Numbered from the stretch's first letter, positions 26,550 through 35,075 are shown. The stretch is DNA of 36,222 nt from Paenibacillus paridis (GCF_006345825.1 NZ_VCIX01000055.1:1-36222); one strand, 5' to 3'. Numbers and translations: made by a program. Notes: generated by a model not told the origin, from the letters alone.

Positions 26550-27158
26550 ATGGACGATTGGCGTAATTGGCTGGAATACATAAAACATTTGGACCTGGAT
26601 TCGATACAGTGGACGCTGGAGAGCTACTCCCAGTGGGGGCCCTTCCCGGGCATTCTCCTTCCGATGATTGAATCCTTTCTGCCCTTCCTCCCGTTAATTC
26701 TAATCATTGCGGCTAATGCCAATATTTACGGGCTTGGATTTGGGTTTCTTTTCTCTTGGATTGGCGTTACGGCAGGAGCCGTATCGGTTTTTTGGATAAG
26801 CCGGACGCTAGGACGCAATGTGAAAGGCCGGCTGGAGCGACGGTTTCCGAAGTCGGAGCGATTTTTTAACTGGGTGGAGAAAAGAGGTTTTACGCCCCTG
26901 TTCCTGCTCGCTTGCTTCCCATTCACGCCTTCCATTGTCATCACTGTCGTTTCGGGCCTAAGCAAGGTTCCATTTCCTACGTTTTTGCTGGCTACTTTGC
27001 TCGGAAAAGCGGTCATGATTTTTTGCATCTCATTAATCAGCTTCGATATTGGCAACCTGGTCAATGAGCCATGGCGGATCTTTGTCTCGGTTACTGCGGT
27101 ACTGGTCATGTGGTTCGGGGGCAAGCGCCTTGAATCCCGTTATCAATTGAATAGCTAG
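26550..27158 (+). CDS. VTT/TVP38 (DedA-like) membrane protein
   Basis: About five hydrophobic segments in 202 aa. The stretch LFLLACFPFTPSIVITVVSGLSKV carries the conserved F/R-x-x-P-F-T-P-S reentrant-loop motif of the TVP38/TMEM64 branch of the VTT superfamily, whose DedA members move lipids such as undecaprenyl phosphate or phosphatidylethanolamine. It lies 15 bases after the MFS gene and ends the operon before the terminator at 27203. The binding site before the ATG (GGGG) is weak, suggesting coupling to the MFS gene. Its lipid substrate is unknown. Confidence 0.82.
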   Translation: MDDWRNWLEYIKHLDLDSIQWTLESYSQWGPFPGILLPMIESFLPFLPLILIIAANANIYGLGFGFLFSWIGVTAGAVSVFWISRTLGRNVKGRLERRFPKSERFFNWVEKRGFTPLFLLACFPFTPSIVITVVSGLSKVPFPTFLLATLLGKAVMIFCISLISFDIGNLVNEPWRIFVSVTAVLVMWFGGKRLESRYQLNS

Positions 27159-27202
27159 CGGAGGCACTTTGACGGCAGCCTTCCTCCAATTTGCCAGTGT
27201 GG

Positions 27203-27228
27203 CGGCGCATTTAGCGCCGTTTTTGTTT
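27203..27228 (+). terminator. Terminator of the glycosyltransferase-MFS-VTT operon
   Basis: CGGCGC-ATTTA-GCGCCG hairpin followed by TTTTTGTTTT, 44 bases past the VTT stop. Confidence 0.8.
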
Positions 27229-27236
27229 TCCTGAAC

Positions 27237-27265
27237 TCATACATTTCTTCCTTCGTGGCACACTA
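27237..27265 (+). promoter_or_regulatory. Possible sigma-G/F promoter
   Basis: TCATA-N17-CACACTA differs by one base in each element from the forespore consensus (GHATR and CATNHTA). It lies about 50 bases before the 47-residue gene. One-mismatch matches occur by chance, so this is tentative. Confidence 0.3.
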
Positions 27266-27315
27266 ACGGAGGATCTTCTTGCGAAGAACGTTAAAAACCA
27301 CAGGAGGGTGACCGC

Positions 27316-27459
27316 ATGTCAGGCAAACAGCCATCCGATCAACAGAAAGCCGCCAGCAAGGCGCAATCTAGAGCAGACCGCAATCTAGCCAGCAAGGAAT
27401 CAGCGAGCGAGCTGCAATCTGATGCAGACCGCGCAGCCGTGCCCAAGCACGGATTATAA
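27316..27459 (+). CDS. Small hydrophilic protein, 47 aa
   Basis: An ATG at 27316 with AGGAGGGTGA 6 bases upstream opens a 47-residue frame rich in Ser, Ala, Gln, Asp and Lys, without hydrophobic segments, Trp or Cys (for example KQPSDQQKAASKAQSRADR). The composition is like minor small spore proteins of the SASP type, but no known signature is present. It stops 26 bases before the next gene, and a weak sigma-G-like promoter lies upstream. A forespore role is only a suggestion. Confidence 0.65.
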   Translation: MSGKQPSDQQKAASKAQSRADRNLASKESASELQSDADRAAVPKHGL

Positions 27460-27485
27460 GCATAGGAAGGTTGGGTGAGCGTATA

Positions 27486-27785
27486 ATGAGCAATTCATCT
27501 AATCATCATGAGATGAATCCCCTATCAGGGGAGCCGGTCGAGGTAAAGGGCACCTACCGCAATGAGTGGGGACGCGAGGAGCAATTGGAGCGTGGCGATG
27601 TTTTTCCAGCGGATCCTATGCTCGGAACAACGGAGTGGCAGCTGGTCGAGCTTTTTTTCAACAATCACCATCAGGGACATACCGATCCAAGACTTGTTCC
27701 GCATGATGATGATAACGACCCTGAAGCCCATATGCAGCATCCCCGCCGTCATGAGGGCAGCAACAAAAACGACGACGATCAATAA
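27486..27785 (+). CDS. Small acidic protein, YjzC-like
   Basis: 99 residues. The segment from GTYRNEWGREEQLERGDVFPADP to TEWQLVEL resembles the YjzC-type domain (G.Y ... L..GD.FP ... W.L), and the tail is Asp/His/Asn-rich (HHQGHTDPRLVPHDDDNDPEA), possibly able to bind metal ions. The start is ATG at 27486 with GGGTGAG five bases upstream; the frame extends to a TTG at 27471. It follows the 47-residue gene closely and ends at the bidirectional terminator. Similarity to YjzC is tentative. Confidence 0.65.
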   Translation: MSNSSNHHEMNPLSGEPVEVKGTYRNEWGREEQLERGDVFPADPMLGTTEWQLVELFFNNHHQGHTDPRLVPHDDDNDPEAHMQHPRRHEGSNKNDDDQ

Positions 27786-27810
27786 ACGTCAGCTTACAAG
27801 GCAGTTTTAA

Positions 27811-27863
27811 AAAAACAGCAGGCCGCAGCGGATAATCCTATCGCTGCGCCTGCTGTTTTTTTC
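27811..27863. terminator. Bidirectional terminator
   Basis: AACAGCAGGC-GCAGCG pairs with CGCTGC-GCCTGCTGTT across a loop of about 11 bases, with A-run left and T-run right. It separates the YjzC-like gene from the convergent exporter-like gene. Confidence 0.9.
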
Positions 27864-27885
27864 AGATGCTTTAGCTTTTTTCGCA

Positions 27886-28956
27886 TCAAGCCCGCTTCTG
27901 CTTTTCTTCTTCCGGTTCTTCTTCGCCCCGCTTGGCGTTTTCCTCGCGCTGCTGAACCTGATCAAGCAGCTTCTCCAACCGCCGCAAATGATAAGCATAT
28001 TCGAACAAGCCCGATGCGACAAATACCAGCCGCTTATGCTCATCCGGATCGTCCAATATGTATTCGGTCAGCTCTTTCACAAAGCGCGCTTCCCGCTCCT
28101 CCTCTGGCTCGATCAGCGCATTCGGCTTCATTTTGTCTTCCGCCTTCAACAAAATTTGCTCATGGTACTTGGATAAATCCTCTATTTGCCGATCGAATCG
28201 AAGCGCCCACTCTCCGGCGCTGGGCGAGGCAAAATAATGCTCCTCCACCACATCGAGAAGGTCAGCCCCTTTCTGCAGCGTCTTGATCATTTGCTTGGAG
28301 ACCAGCAGCTGCCTGGCATGGCTCGTCTTTGTTCGGGCAAGCACCTTGCGCTCCTCCTCGAAGACAGCATAACGATCCTCCAGCTTGCGCAGCGTTCCGT
28401 GCAGCTTATCCTTCTCTTGGCGGAAGATCTGCTCCTTCATTTCATTGGAGACAGCGGTCCGCAGCAGCAGCGAGAGCTGGGTATACGCCTGGTGCACTTG
28501 TTCGGTGAACTGGCGCCTTGGGCGCGGCGGGAAGACGAGCACGTTCACGGCAAAGGAAGAGCCGATTCCCGTAAGCACCATCAACAGTCGCTCAATGGCG
28601 ACATCCCAGCCTTGGCCGTTCGCTTCCATGATCGCGACGACGGTTACGAGCGTCAGGCTGATGGTCGTCTCCATTTTCAGACGTATGCTGATTAGAATAA
28701 CTAGAATACAAACGAGCCCTACAGCAATTGGCGTATGTCCGAACAGCCGCACCGCAATAATGGCAAAGATAGCGCCCAGTATATTCGTCTGCACCTGGTC
28801 CGCCACGCGCTGCCACGAACGGTAAATCGATGGTTGTATCGTAAAAATAGCTGCCACTGCCGCGATAAGCGGCGAGGCAAAGCCGAATAAGCTGCTTAAA
28901 TAAATCGCGAAGGCTACTGCCATTCCCGTTTTTAGCACTCTCGCGCCGATGGTCAT
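27886..28956 (-). CDS. Aromatic acid exporter family (ArAE/FUSC) membrane protein
   Basis: The first 160 residues hold about six hydrophobic segments in the pattern of Bacillus YqjA/YgaE proteins (GARVLKTGMAVAFAIYLS, PLIAAVAAIFTIQPSIYRSW). The remainder is a long soluble helical, partly coiled-coil domain rich in Glu, Lys and Arg, ending in a charged tail (REENAKRGEEEPEEE). This corresponds to the ArAE_1 domain plus C-terminal region; the family is thought to export aromatic acids but few members are tested. The start ATG overlaps the alkC stop by four bases (ATGA), so translation is coupled. Confidence 0.85.
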   Translation of the reverse strand: MTIGARVLKTGMAVAFAIYLSSLFGFASPLIAAVAAIFTIQPSIYRSWQRVADQVQTNILGAIFAIIAVRLFGHTPIAVGLVCILVILISIRLKMETTISLTLVTVVAIMEANGQGWDVAIERLLMVLTGIGSSFAVNVLVFPPRPRRQFTEQVHQAYTQLSLLLRTAVSNEMKEQIFRQEKDKLHGTLRKLEDRYAVFEEERKVLARTKTSHARQLLVSKQMIKTLQKGADLLDVVEEHYFASPSAGEWALRFDRQIEDLSKYHEQILLKAEDKMKPNALIEPEEEREARFVKELTEYILDDPDEHKRLVFVASGLFEYAYHLRRLEKLLDQVQQREENAKRGEEEPEEEKQKRA

Positions 28957-30080
28957 GTCGGGTCAGCCTCCGTCACGAGAAGCTCAGCGGCGGCCACTTC
29001 TCTCCCGTTCACCCATAAGCTCATGCGGTGAAGACCGCTATAATGCTTGCGCGTCGTCAGGTCGGCGAATCGATGGGCACGCGTTCCCTTCGCTACCGCT
29101 CCCCCAGCATATTCCCGGTCCGACAACAGAAAGCGTTTGATCGCCGTTTTGCCGCTGGACTTCACGAAGTCAATCCCGTATTCAATCCGCAGCTTGGCCG
29201 GTTCGCCCTCACGCAGCTTCACAACATACTGCAGCTCCGCTTCTCCTCCAATCGGTACCGTACTAGGCTGAACCTCAAGCTCTGCTACAGCTACGAGTGC
29301 ACTGCCGCCCTCCGGATCGTCCTCATGCTCAGAATAACCAAACAAGGCCATAATTTGCGGATGGGCTTGCTTAATCAAGGTCCGGCAGCCGTGACGAATG
29401 ATCCAGTCCGTGTGAGCGTCCTTGCCATGCCAAGCCCTTGCAAGCTGAATCACCAGCTCCGGATGATCCTTTGCGATATCATTCAGATTATTCGCCACGC
29501 TCTTGCGCACGTAAAGCGAAGGATCTGCCTTCAGCTGCTCGAGAATCGGAATAATAGGCGCGGGATCACGCTTGAACATGGGAAGCGCCTGCGCCCACGG
29601 CAGACGGGGCCTAATGCCTTCGCTCGCCAGCCGCCTGACATGCTCATTCGGATGGCTTGTCCAGGCCAGCATATGCGCAGCCATCCGCTCCGGATCGGTT
29701 AATATAAATGCCCTTATCGCGAATTCCGAGGTTGAGCGCTCCGTAAAGCGCTCAAGCGCCGCCATAGAAAGCTGCCAGCGCTGCGGCGTCATTCCGAATA
29801 CCTCAACGAAGTCGGGAAAGAAAATATAAGGCAGTCCTCGGCACTGTTCATCTATTTGATATAAAACACCCAATGCGTCTTCATAGGCCTCCGGCAGCTC
29901 TGCACCGAGCGCTATCGTAATTTTGCGGGCCCGCGCTTTCAGCTCAAGCTGCTCCCAGCTGTCGTCCCTCACGCGCTCCACAAAGGCCGCTTCCTTGAAA
30001 GGAGGCCACGCCGTTTTGACCAAGCCAGCAAATCGTTCCAAAAATAATCCATCATACATCACCTTAAGCGGTTCAGCCAA
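28953..30080 (-). CDS. alkC: DNA alkylation repair protein, AlkC type
   Basis: A HEAT-like repeat DNA glycosylase that excises alkylated bases such as 3-methyladenine. Visible repeat signatures are HPNEHVRRLASEGIRPRLPW, DPSLYVRKSVANNLNDIAKD and WIIRHGCRTLIKQ, typical of AlkC/AlkD. The C-terminal 110 residues form a beta-rich, immunoglobulin-like domain as in many AlkC proteins. Start: TTG at 30080, with GGAGGAGGGG 7 bases upstream; the frame opens at 30125 without a site. A TATAAT lies at 30102-30107 on the minus strand. It is coupled to the exporter-like gene by a 4-base overlap. Confidence 0.87.
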   Translation of the reverse strand: MAEPLKVMYDGLFLERFAGLVKTAWPPFKEAAFVERVRDDSWEQLELKARARKITIALGAELPEAYEDALGVLYQIDEQCRGLPYIFFPDFVEVFGMTPQRWQLSMAALERFTERSTSEFAIRAFILTDPERMAAHMLAWTSHPNEHVRRLASEGIRPRLPWAQALPMFKRDPAPIIPILEQLKADPSLYVRKSVANNLNDIAKDHPELVIQLARAWHGKDAHTDWIIRHGCRTLIKQAHPQIMALFGYSEHEDDPEGGSALVAVAELEVQPSTVPIGGEAELQYVVKLREGEPAKLRIEYGIDFVKSSGKTAIKRFLLSDREYAGGAVAKGTRAHRFADLTTRKHYSGLHRMSLWVNGREVAAAELLVTEADPT

Positions 30081-30227
30081 CGTCAATCCCCTCCTCCAGC
30101 TATTATACCGAAAAAACCATTTCAATCACTACCGTTAAACCCTCTCCATCTGAAGGCTTTCCGATTAAGCGCTATTCCTCATTTGTACCCCTGCTGACTC
30201 CTGCAAGAAACATAGGCTTTCGAAAGC

Positions 30228-30268
30228 AAAAAAACCTGGAGCTGCTCTCGCAAGAGCAGCTCCAGGTT
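30228..30268 (-). terminator. Terminator of spo0M
   Basis: A perfect 16-bp stem (AACCTGGAGCTGCTCT) with loop CGCA; TTTTTTT follows on the minus strand. It lies about 20 bases past the spo0M stop. Confidence 0.93.
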
Positions 30269-30286
30269 CATGCGCGATATCCCCTA

Positions 30287-31054
30287 CTACACGTAACGCG
30301 AAATAATGTCCGTCAATTGCCTTGCAATCACTTGCGGACCGGCTGCCAGTTGGTCATTCGTGAAGCGAGTGCGAACGAACGACTCATCCATATTCATGGC
30401 CTCTGCAAAAAAACTGGACAACCCGCGTGCGCGGCGGTCAATTTGCAGAACCAGCTCAAGCTCATGGTCCGAAGGGTAAAACATCACTTCCAGCTCGTCA
30501 AGCTGCGCGCGGAACTGCGTCGTCGGCACGAATTCGAGCTCTTGGATAAAAGGCATTTTGCCGCCTAGCCGTGACGAATATTCGCATTCCGCCTTGCGCA
30601 AGCGGAACCCAATCACTCCGAGCGCCTCCAATACCGTATTCATCGCAGCTGTCGGAATAACGTCTATCCGGTCATTGTCCCCGGGATCGATTCCACCCCG
30701 AACGTCAAGCTCCGTCTTTACCCATACGGGTGCGCGTCCGATCGTCAGCGGCGTTTGGTGCGGCAGCCGGAAGGAAAACGGCACCTCGCGGCTCTCTCCC
30801 GACTGAAGCGTGAACGGCGCGCTAACCTGGTAACGCCCGACCTCGCCATGCTGCTTGATCTTATTATCGTTGCTTTCTCTTATATATTCTGTCATGACCG
30901 ATAGCTGAATGGTTTCAATTTTTTGCTCCACGCTGCCGCCTTGAATCTTCACAACGCCCCTAACCTCTTCGCCAGGTGAATACCGTGCCTTCTCCAGCAG
31001 CGTATCAATCTTGGCGGAGCCGATCCCGATACTGGCCAAAAACCGATTGAACAT
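30287..31054 (-). CDS. spo0M: Sporulation control protein Spo0M
   Basis: An arrestin-like beta-sandwich protein. FNRFLASIGIGSAKIDTLLE at the N-terminus, then PGEEVRGVVKIQGG, VPFSFRLPHQTP and WVKTELDVRGGIDPGDND are recognisable Spo0M segments, and the length of 255 aa fits (B. subtilis about 258). In B. subtilis it affects early sporulation and interacts with cell-shape and division proteins. Start: ATG at 31054, with GGAGG 8 bases upstream; earlier in-frame starts at 31060 and 31069 are poorly spaced. It follows the histidine kinase by 66 bases with no terminator between. Confidence 0.9.
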   Translation of the reverse strand: MFNRFLASIGIGSAKIDTLLEKARYSPGEEVRGVVKIQGGSVEQKIETIQLSVMTEYIRESNDNKIKQHGEVGRYQVSAPFTLQSGESREVPFSFRLPHQTPLTIGRAPVWVKTELDVRGGIDPGDNDRIDVIPTAAMNTVLEALGVIGFRLRKAECEYSSRLGGKMPFIQELEFVPTTQFRAQLDELEVMFYPSDHELELVLQIDRRARGLSSFFAEAMNMDESFVRTRFTNDQLAAGPQVIARQLTDIISRYV

Positions 31055-31120
31055 CAACATGACCTCCACTCCAATGATCTTGAACCCTTATTGCATAAGC
31101 ATATTACGAGGCCTGCTGTC

Positions 31121-32908
31121 TTAGGTTTCAATTTCAATTTTTTGTTTTTCTGGATCGGGCTCAACCTCCCGTTTCTGATAAGGCAGCTTGATAATGAAGG
31201 TGGTTCCGACCTCGACTTCGCTCTCGGCCATAATTTGGCCATGGTGATTATCGATGATTTTATACGTAACCATTAAGCCAAGCCCCGTCCCTTTATCCTT
31301 GGTCGTATAGAAAGGCTGGCCAATCTTCGCCAACTGCTCTTTCGCAATGCCCGAGCCTTCGTCCTTGATCCTCACGATTACGTTCTCTTCCTCTTCCAGA
31401 GACATCGTAATGCTTACCACGCCTCCAGCCTGCATCGCTTCAATCGCATTTTTGAGCAAATTAATAAAAACCTGCTTCAGTTGATTCTCTACGCCAAATA
31501 CCCAAAGCGGCCGGACATCCGCTTGGTATTCAATCATCACATTATGCAAAATAGCCTGGGTCTCCAGAAGGTTGACCGTTTCCTCCATAATTTGACGTGA
31601 ATCCTTATACACGCATTCGTACACCTGCGGCTTGGACAGCATCAGTAATTCACTGACGATCGATTCAATTCGCTCCAGCTCTGATTTCATAATGTCATAG
31701 AAATTGTTGCCATTCCCTCTGCCGGAAGCGATCAGTTGCAAAAACCCTTTCAGCGAGGTGAGCGGATTACGGATCTCATGAGCGATGCCTGCAGCTAACT
31801 GGCCGGCGACGTAAAGCTTTTCCGAATTAATGAGCAGCTCCTCGTTCTTCTTGCGTTCAGAAATATCCCGAATGATGACCTGTACAATCTTTTTGCCTGA
31901 GAACGAGGAACTGGCCCTCACCATCTCCGTATGAAGCGGCCTGCCCTGCACCGACATCCATTGCAGCTCGATCGGCTTCGCCGAAACAGACTCGCCAGTC
32001 TGCCCTTCTTCAAGCCAATCCGCCATTTCACGATGATATTTTTTGTCCAGCAGCGCATAAAGGTTCGTTCCCATAATTTCTTTATCCGATTGCACTTCAA
32101 ACATCCGCTGGCCTGCCCTATTCATAAACTCCCAATGCCCATCGTTGATCAACGCAATCGTATCCATGGAATTTTCGACAAGCAGCTTGTACCGCTCATC
32201 CATTTGATTATATTTGCTGGCAGCAAGCCAAGTCGTCAGGCTAAAGCTGAGAATAATCAAAGTCGACAAGCCAAGCAAAAAACCAAGCATCAGCAAATAC
32301 TCATTCAGCAAATCCGTTGATAGTACTTCCATATAATCAACCTGCAGCGCATGCAGTCCAATTTGATGCATGACCATATTCGAGAGGCCAAGCGACAAAC
32401 AGCTTTTAAACTTGTAACTGGGCGACTTTCCCTCTAGCCAGGAGAAAGCCAAATACGCGCCTGCAAAGCTCACTCCATAAGATAGCCAGAAGAGCAGCCA
32501 GTTCATTTTTAATAAAATAACCGTTTCCGAAAGCATGGACATGTACTGCAGCATCGTAGCACCGAGTGCCATTAATAACGCACTGATCAAGAAGCGTCCC
32601 CGCTTAAGCTCCCGGTTCTTAAGCACAACCAGTGCGGCGTAGACCGTAATTGCACACACTACCAAAATGACCAACATGCTCCAATTCATAGCCAAACGGT
32701 AATTGGAAGCCAGCAGCGACACAACGTGCATCGTCCATAAGCCTAATCCAAAAACGGACGCTCCGCCAATCACCCAATTAAATCCGTATGCCCTTTGTTT
32801 TGGCTGGAGCTGTTCAATCATATTGAGCATCGTATACGAAGCAAAACACATAATAATAATCGACAGAATGAGATAATAGGGATTTCCGCTAATCAAAGGA
32901 TGGGTCAT
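31121..32908 (-). CDS. MHYT-PAS sensor histidine kinase
   Basis: The N-terminal 230 residues have seven hydrophobic segments with three degenerate MHYT motifs at regular 60-residue spacing: MHVV (60-63), LQYM (120-123) and MHQIGLHA (180-187). A PAS domain covers about 235-350, a HisKA domain has the phospho-acceptor H377 in AGIAHEIRNPLTSLKG, and the ATPase domain shows NLLKNAIEAM, DEGSGIAKE and GTGLGL. It resembles the sporulation kinases feeding Spo0F. No response regulator is adjacent, so it is an orphan. AAGGAG precedes the ATG. spo0M follows directly. Confidence 0.92.
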   Translation of the reverse strand: MTHPLISGNPYYLILSIIIMCFASYTMLNMIEQLQPKQRAYGFNWVIGGASVFGLGLWTMHVVSLLASNYRLAMNWSMLVILVVCAITVYAALVVLKNRELKRGRFLISALLMALGATMLQYMSMLSETVILLKMNWLLFWLSYGVSFAGAYLAFSWLEGKSPSYKFKSCLSLGLSNMVMHQIGLHALQVDYMEVLSTDLLNEYLLMLGFLLGLSTLIILSFSLTTWLAASKYNQMDERYKLLVENSMDTIALINDGHWEFMNRAGQRMFEVQSDKEIMGTNLYALLDKKYHREMADWLEEGQTGESVSAKPIELQWMSVQGRPLHTEMVRASSSFSGKKIVQVIIRDISERKKNEELLINSEKLYVAGQLAAGIAHEIRNPLTSLKGFLQLIASGRGNGNNFYDIMKSELERIESIVSELLMLSKPQVYECVYKDSRQIMEETVNLLETQAILHNVMIEYQADVRPLWVFGVENQLKQVFINLLKNAIEAMQAGGVVSITMSLEEEENVIVRIKDEGSGIAKEQLAKIGQPFYTTKDKGTGLGLMVTYKIIDNHHGQIMAESEVEVGTTFIIKLPYQKREVEPDPEKQKIEIET

Positions 32909-33087
32909 AAGACTCCTTAAATATCCATAAATTTACTTCCAGATAGTAAAATTCGACAATTATTAAAAAAATCCTCTCCTAACATTCGAAATTTTGCTGC
33001 TTTTTGTCAGAAACACGCAAGGTATTTCTCTTCTCTTCAACTTCGGCTATTATGATAGAATGGCAATTGTTAATAGGAGGAGAACCA

Positions 33088-33549
33088 ATGAAGATCATTA
33101 AGGAATTTAAAGAGTTTGCCATGAAGGGCAATGTCATTGACCTCGCGGTCGGGGTTATTATCGGGGGAGCGTTCGGCAAAATCGTCACTTCGCTCGTTAA
33201 TGACATTATTATGCCTCCGATTGGGAGAATTTTAGGCGGTGTAGACTTTAAAGATCTAAAGATTCCTCTTTACACCAAAGCACAAATAAACGAACTAAAA
33301 GATCCACTGACAGCCCCATACATTAATTACGGCCAATTTATTAATGTTATGTTAGATTTTCTAATTGTGGCATTCTGTATCTTCTTGCTTGTTAAAGTAA
33401 TTAACGTTTTACGCCGCAACGAGAAGAAAGAAACCGCTCCTGTAGAAGCGACCGAGAAGGATTGCCCGTACTGCTTGTCCAAGGTGCCGATCAAGGCTTC
33501 GCGCTGCAAGCACTGCACGTCCCAGCTAGAGGCAGCAGCGCATGGCTGA
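33088..33549 (+). CDS. mscL: Large-conductance mechanosensitive channel with zinc-ribbon tail
   Basis: Two transmembrane helices (about 14-38 and 84-106) frame the periplasmic loop; [20 protein letters not shown] and the [12 protein letters not shown] region are standard MscL. It releases solutes on hypo-osmotic shock. The last 30 residues form a zinc-ribbon-like module, CPYC (126-129) and CKHC (140-143), making it 153 aa instead of about 130. The start is ATG at 33088 with AGGAGGAG before it; the upstream frame to 33004 has no site. Its 3' end overlaps the Nudix gene by eight bases. Confidence 0.94.
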   Translation: MKIIKEFKEFAMKGNVIDLAVGVIIGGAFGKIVTSLVNDIIMPPIGRILGGVDFKDLKIPLYTKAQINELKDPLTAPYINYGQFINVMLDFLIVAFCIFLLVKVINVLRRNEKKETAPVEATEKDCPYCLSKVPIKASRCKHCTSQLEAAAHG

Positions 33550-34177
33550 TGAGCTGTTCGACATCTACGACGAGCAGCTCCGCCCGCTGGGCACCGCAAC
33601 CCGCGCGGAGACGCATGCCAAGGGCTATTGGCACCGCACCTTTCATTGCTGGCTGACGCGGCGAGAAGAGAACCGCAGGTTCGTGCGTTTCCAACTGAGA
33701 CAAGCCGGCAAGGATACGAATCCCGGCTGCTTTGACATTACCGCTGCCGGCCATTTGGCCGCGGGAGAAACGATTCGCGAAGCTATGCGCGAGCTTGAAG
33801 AGGAGCTGGGGCTTACCGCCACTTTCGAGCAGCTTATCCCGCTCGCGCAAATTCGCGAGGACGTCAGCGGCGAAGTCAATGGCATGCTCTTCATTGACCG
33901 CGAGGTCAGCGACGTATTTGGCCTCGTAAGCGAGGTTCCTTTGACTTCACTGCGGCTGCAGCCTGAAGAAGTGGCCGGCGTTTACGAGACTGATCTGGAT
34001 GAGTTGATTGCGTTGTTCGAGGGCTCTTTAGCCTCGGTGCAGGCGACTGGCGTCGAGCTGTCCGGACAGGACGGATCGCTGGCACAGGTTCAGCGCTCGG
34101 TTCAGGCAAGCCAGTTCGTGCCGCGCGACTTTTCTTATTATACGAGCGTACTTCGGGCGCTGCATGGCTGTACTTGA
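33542..34177 (+). CDS. Nudix hydrolase with a shortened Nudix box
   Basis: The N-terminus ([20 protein letters not shown]...[12 protein letters not shown]) is that of isopentenyl-diphosphate-isomerase-like Nudix proteins. The Nudix box reads [22 protein letters not shown]: the G-x5-E and REUxEExGU parts are intact, but only six residues separate them instead of seven. Members hydrolyse nucleoside or other diphosphates; the substrate is not predictable. The ATG at 33542 lies inside the end of mscL, implying coupled translation. The 3' 272 bases are overlapped antisense by the gene starting at 34679. Confidence 0.88.
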   Translation: MADELFDIYDEQLRPLGTATRAETHAKGYWHRTFHCWLTRREENRRFVRFQLRQAGKDTNPGCFDITAAGHLAAGETIREAMRELEEELGLTATFEQLIPLAQIREDVSGEVNGMLFIDREVSDVFGLVSEVPLTSLRLQPEEVAGVYETDLDELIALFEGSLASVQATGVELSGQDGSLAQVQRSVQASQFVPRDFSYYTSVLRALHGCT

Positions 34178-34679
34178 CGCCTGCAGCGTTTTTGCTTGCT
34201 TGCGTACGCACGCCCCATGCACGTTCCCAGTTCGTATACCACTGGTCAATTAGGCCATGGATGTTATAAAACTCGGTATGGCGCGGCGCAAGATCAAAAT
34301 CGTTTAGCTCTGGCTGATTGAACAGCCGCGCTCCCATCTCATGGAAGCAGCCATGCAAATTGGTTTCAATAAAGCTGCCCAACTGGTCCGCAGTCGCGAA
34401 TGAGCGTGGATTGTTCTGCACACGCTGCTCGGCTCTCGGGTTATAACAGTTGGATCGTCTAATCCCCTCTGGAATCTGAGGCCAAGGCGCAATCCAGCTC
34501 CGATCGTAACCCATCGAATCATGCCAGCTGTACACTCTATTGATAAAATCACGATGAAATCGCAAAAAACGCTCCCCATAACCAGGAGGAGGCACAGTCC
34601 CCGGCACCAAATGATTGGTATGATGCCAAATACGATGCTCATCCAGCAGAGCTTGCGGAAAATTAGGTATTTGCGGCAT
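33906..34679 (-). CDS. Tyrosinase-like protein with an antisense-overlapping tail
   Basis: Residues 1-155 resemble a compact tyrosinase/hemocyanin-type domain: FLRFHRDFINRVYSWH (H42, H53) matches the first copper-site pattern, NLHGCFHEMG (H109, H113) and FYNIHGLIDQWYTNW (H141) the second. Residues 168-257, rich in Arg, Pro and Ser, are encoded antisense to the Nudix gene and look like a shadow reading. The real C-terminus was probably lost or changed by an indel near 34180. AAGGAGG lies before the ATG. If active it would oxidise phenols with copper, perhaps on the spore surface; activity is unproven. Confidence 0.6.
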   Translation of the reverse strand: MPQIPNFPQALLDEHRIWHHTNHLVPGTVPPPGYGERFLRFHRDFINRVYSWHDSMGYDRSWIAPWPQIPEGIRRSNCYNPRAEQRVQNNPRSFATADQLGSFIETNLHGCFHEMGARLFNQPELNDFDLAPRHTEFYNIHGLIDQWYTNWERAWGVRTQASKNAAGVKYSHAAPEVRSYNKKSRAARTGLPEPSAEPVPAIRPVRTARRQSPAPRLKSPRTTQSTHPDQSRKRRPLLQAAAAVKSKEPRLRGQIRR

Positions 34680-34744
34680 CCGTTTTCCTCCTTGCTTGTG
34701 CGATTATCTCGCCTCTCATTTCCCTATCTTATGCCGCCGATGCA

Positions 34745-35075
34745 CCTGCGGTGATTTGCGTCTATCTTCACGCTTTCGCTCATGCGCGATATGTAAATTG
34801 CATTTTCTTACGTCTGTCATCATATTTGCGCTCTTGCGGTGATATATATTGCACTTTTTCACGCCTGTCTTTATGTTTTGGCTCTTGCAGTGATATATGT
34901 ATTTCACTTTTGCGTCTTTCTTACGCTTTTGCTCATGCAGTGATATGTGTATTTCACTTTTTCACGCCTGTCTTTATGTTTTAGCTCTTGCAGTGATATA
35001 TGTATTTCACTTTTTCACGCCTCTCTTTACGTTTTGGCTATTGCAGTGCTATGTATATTGCACTTATGCAGGCAA
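34745..35075. repeat. 50-53 bp tandem repeat, about six units
   Basis: GCAGTGATAT-type anchors occur at 34748, 34784, 34836, 34887, 34937, 34990 and 35043. Each full unit continues GTATTTCACTTTTTCACGCC and then TGTCTTTATGTTTTGGCTCTT. The later copies are the most alike, and the first is shortened. Confidence 0.75.
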
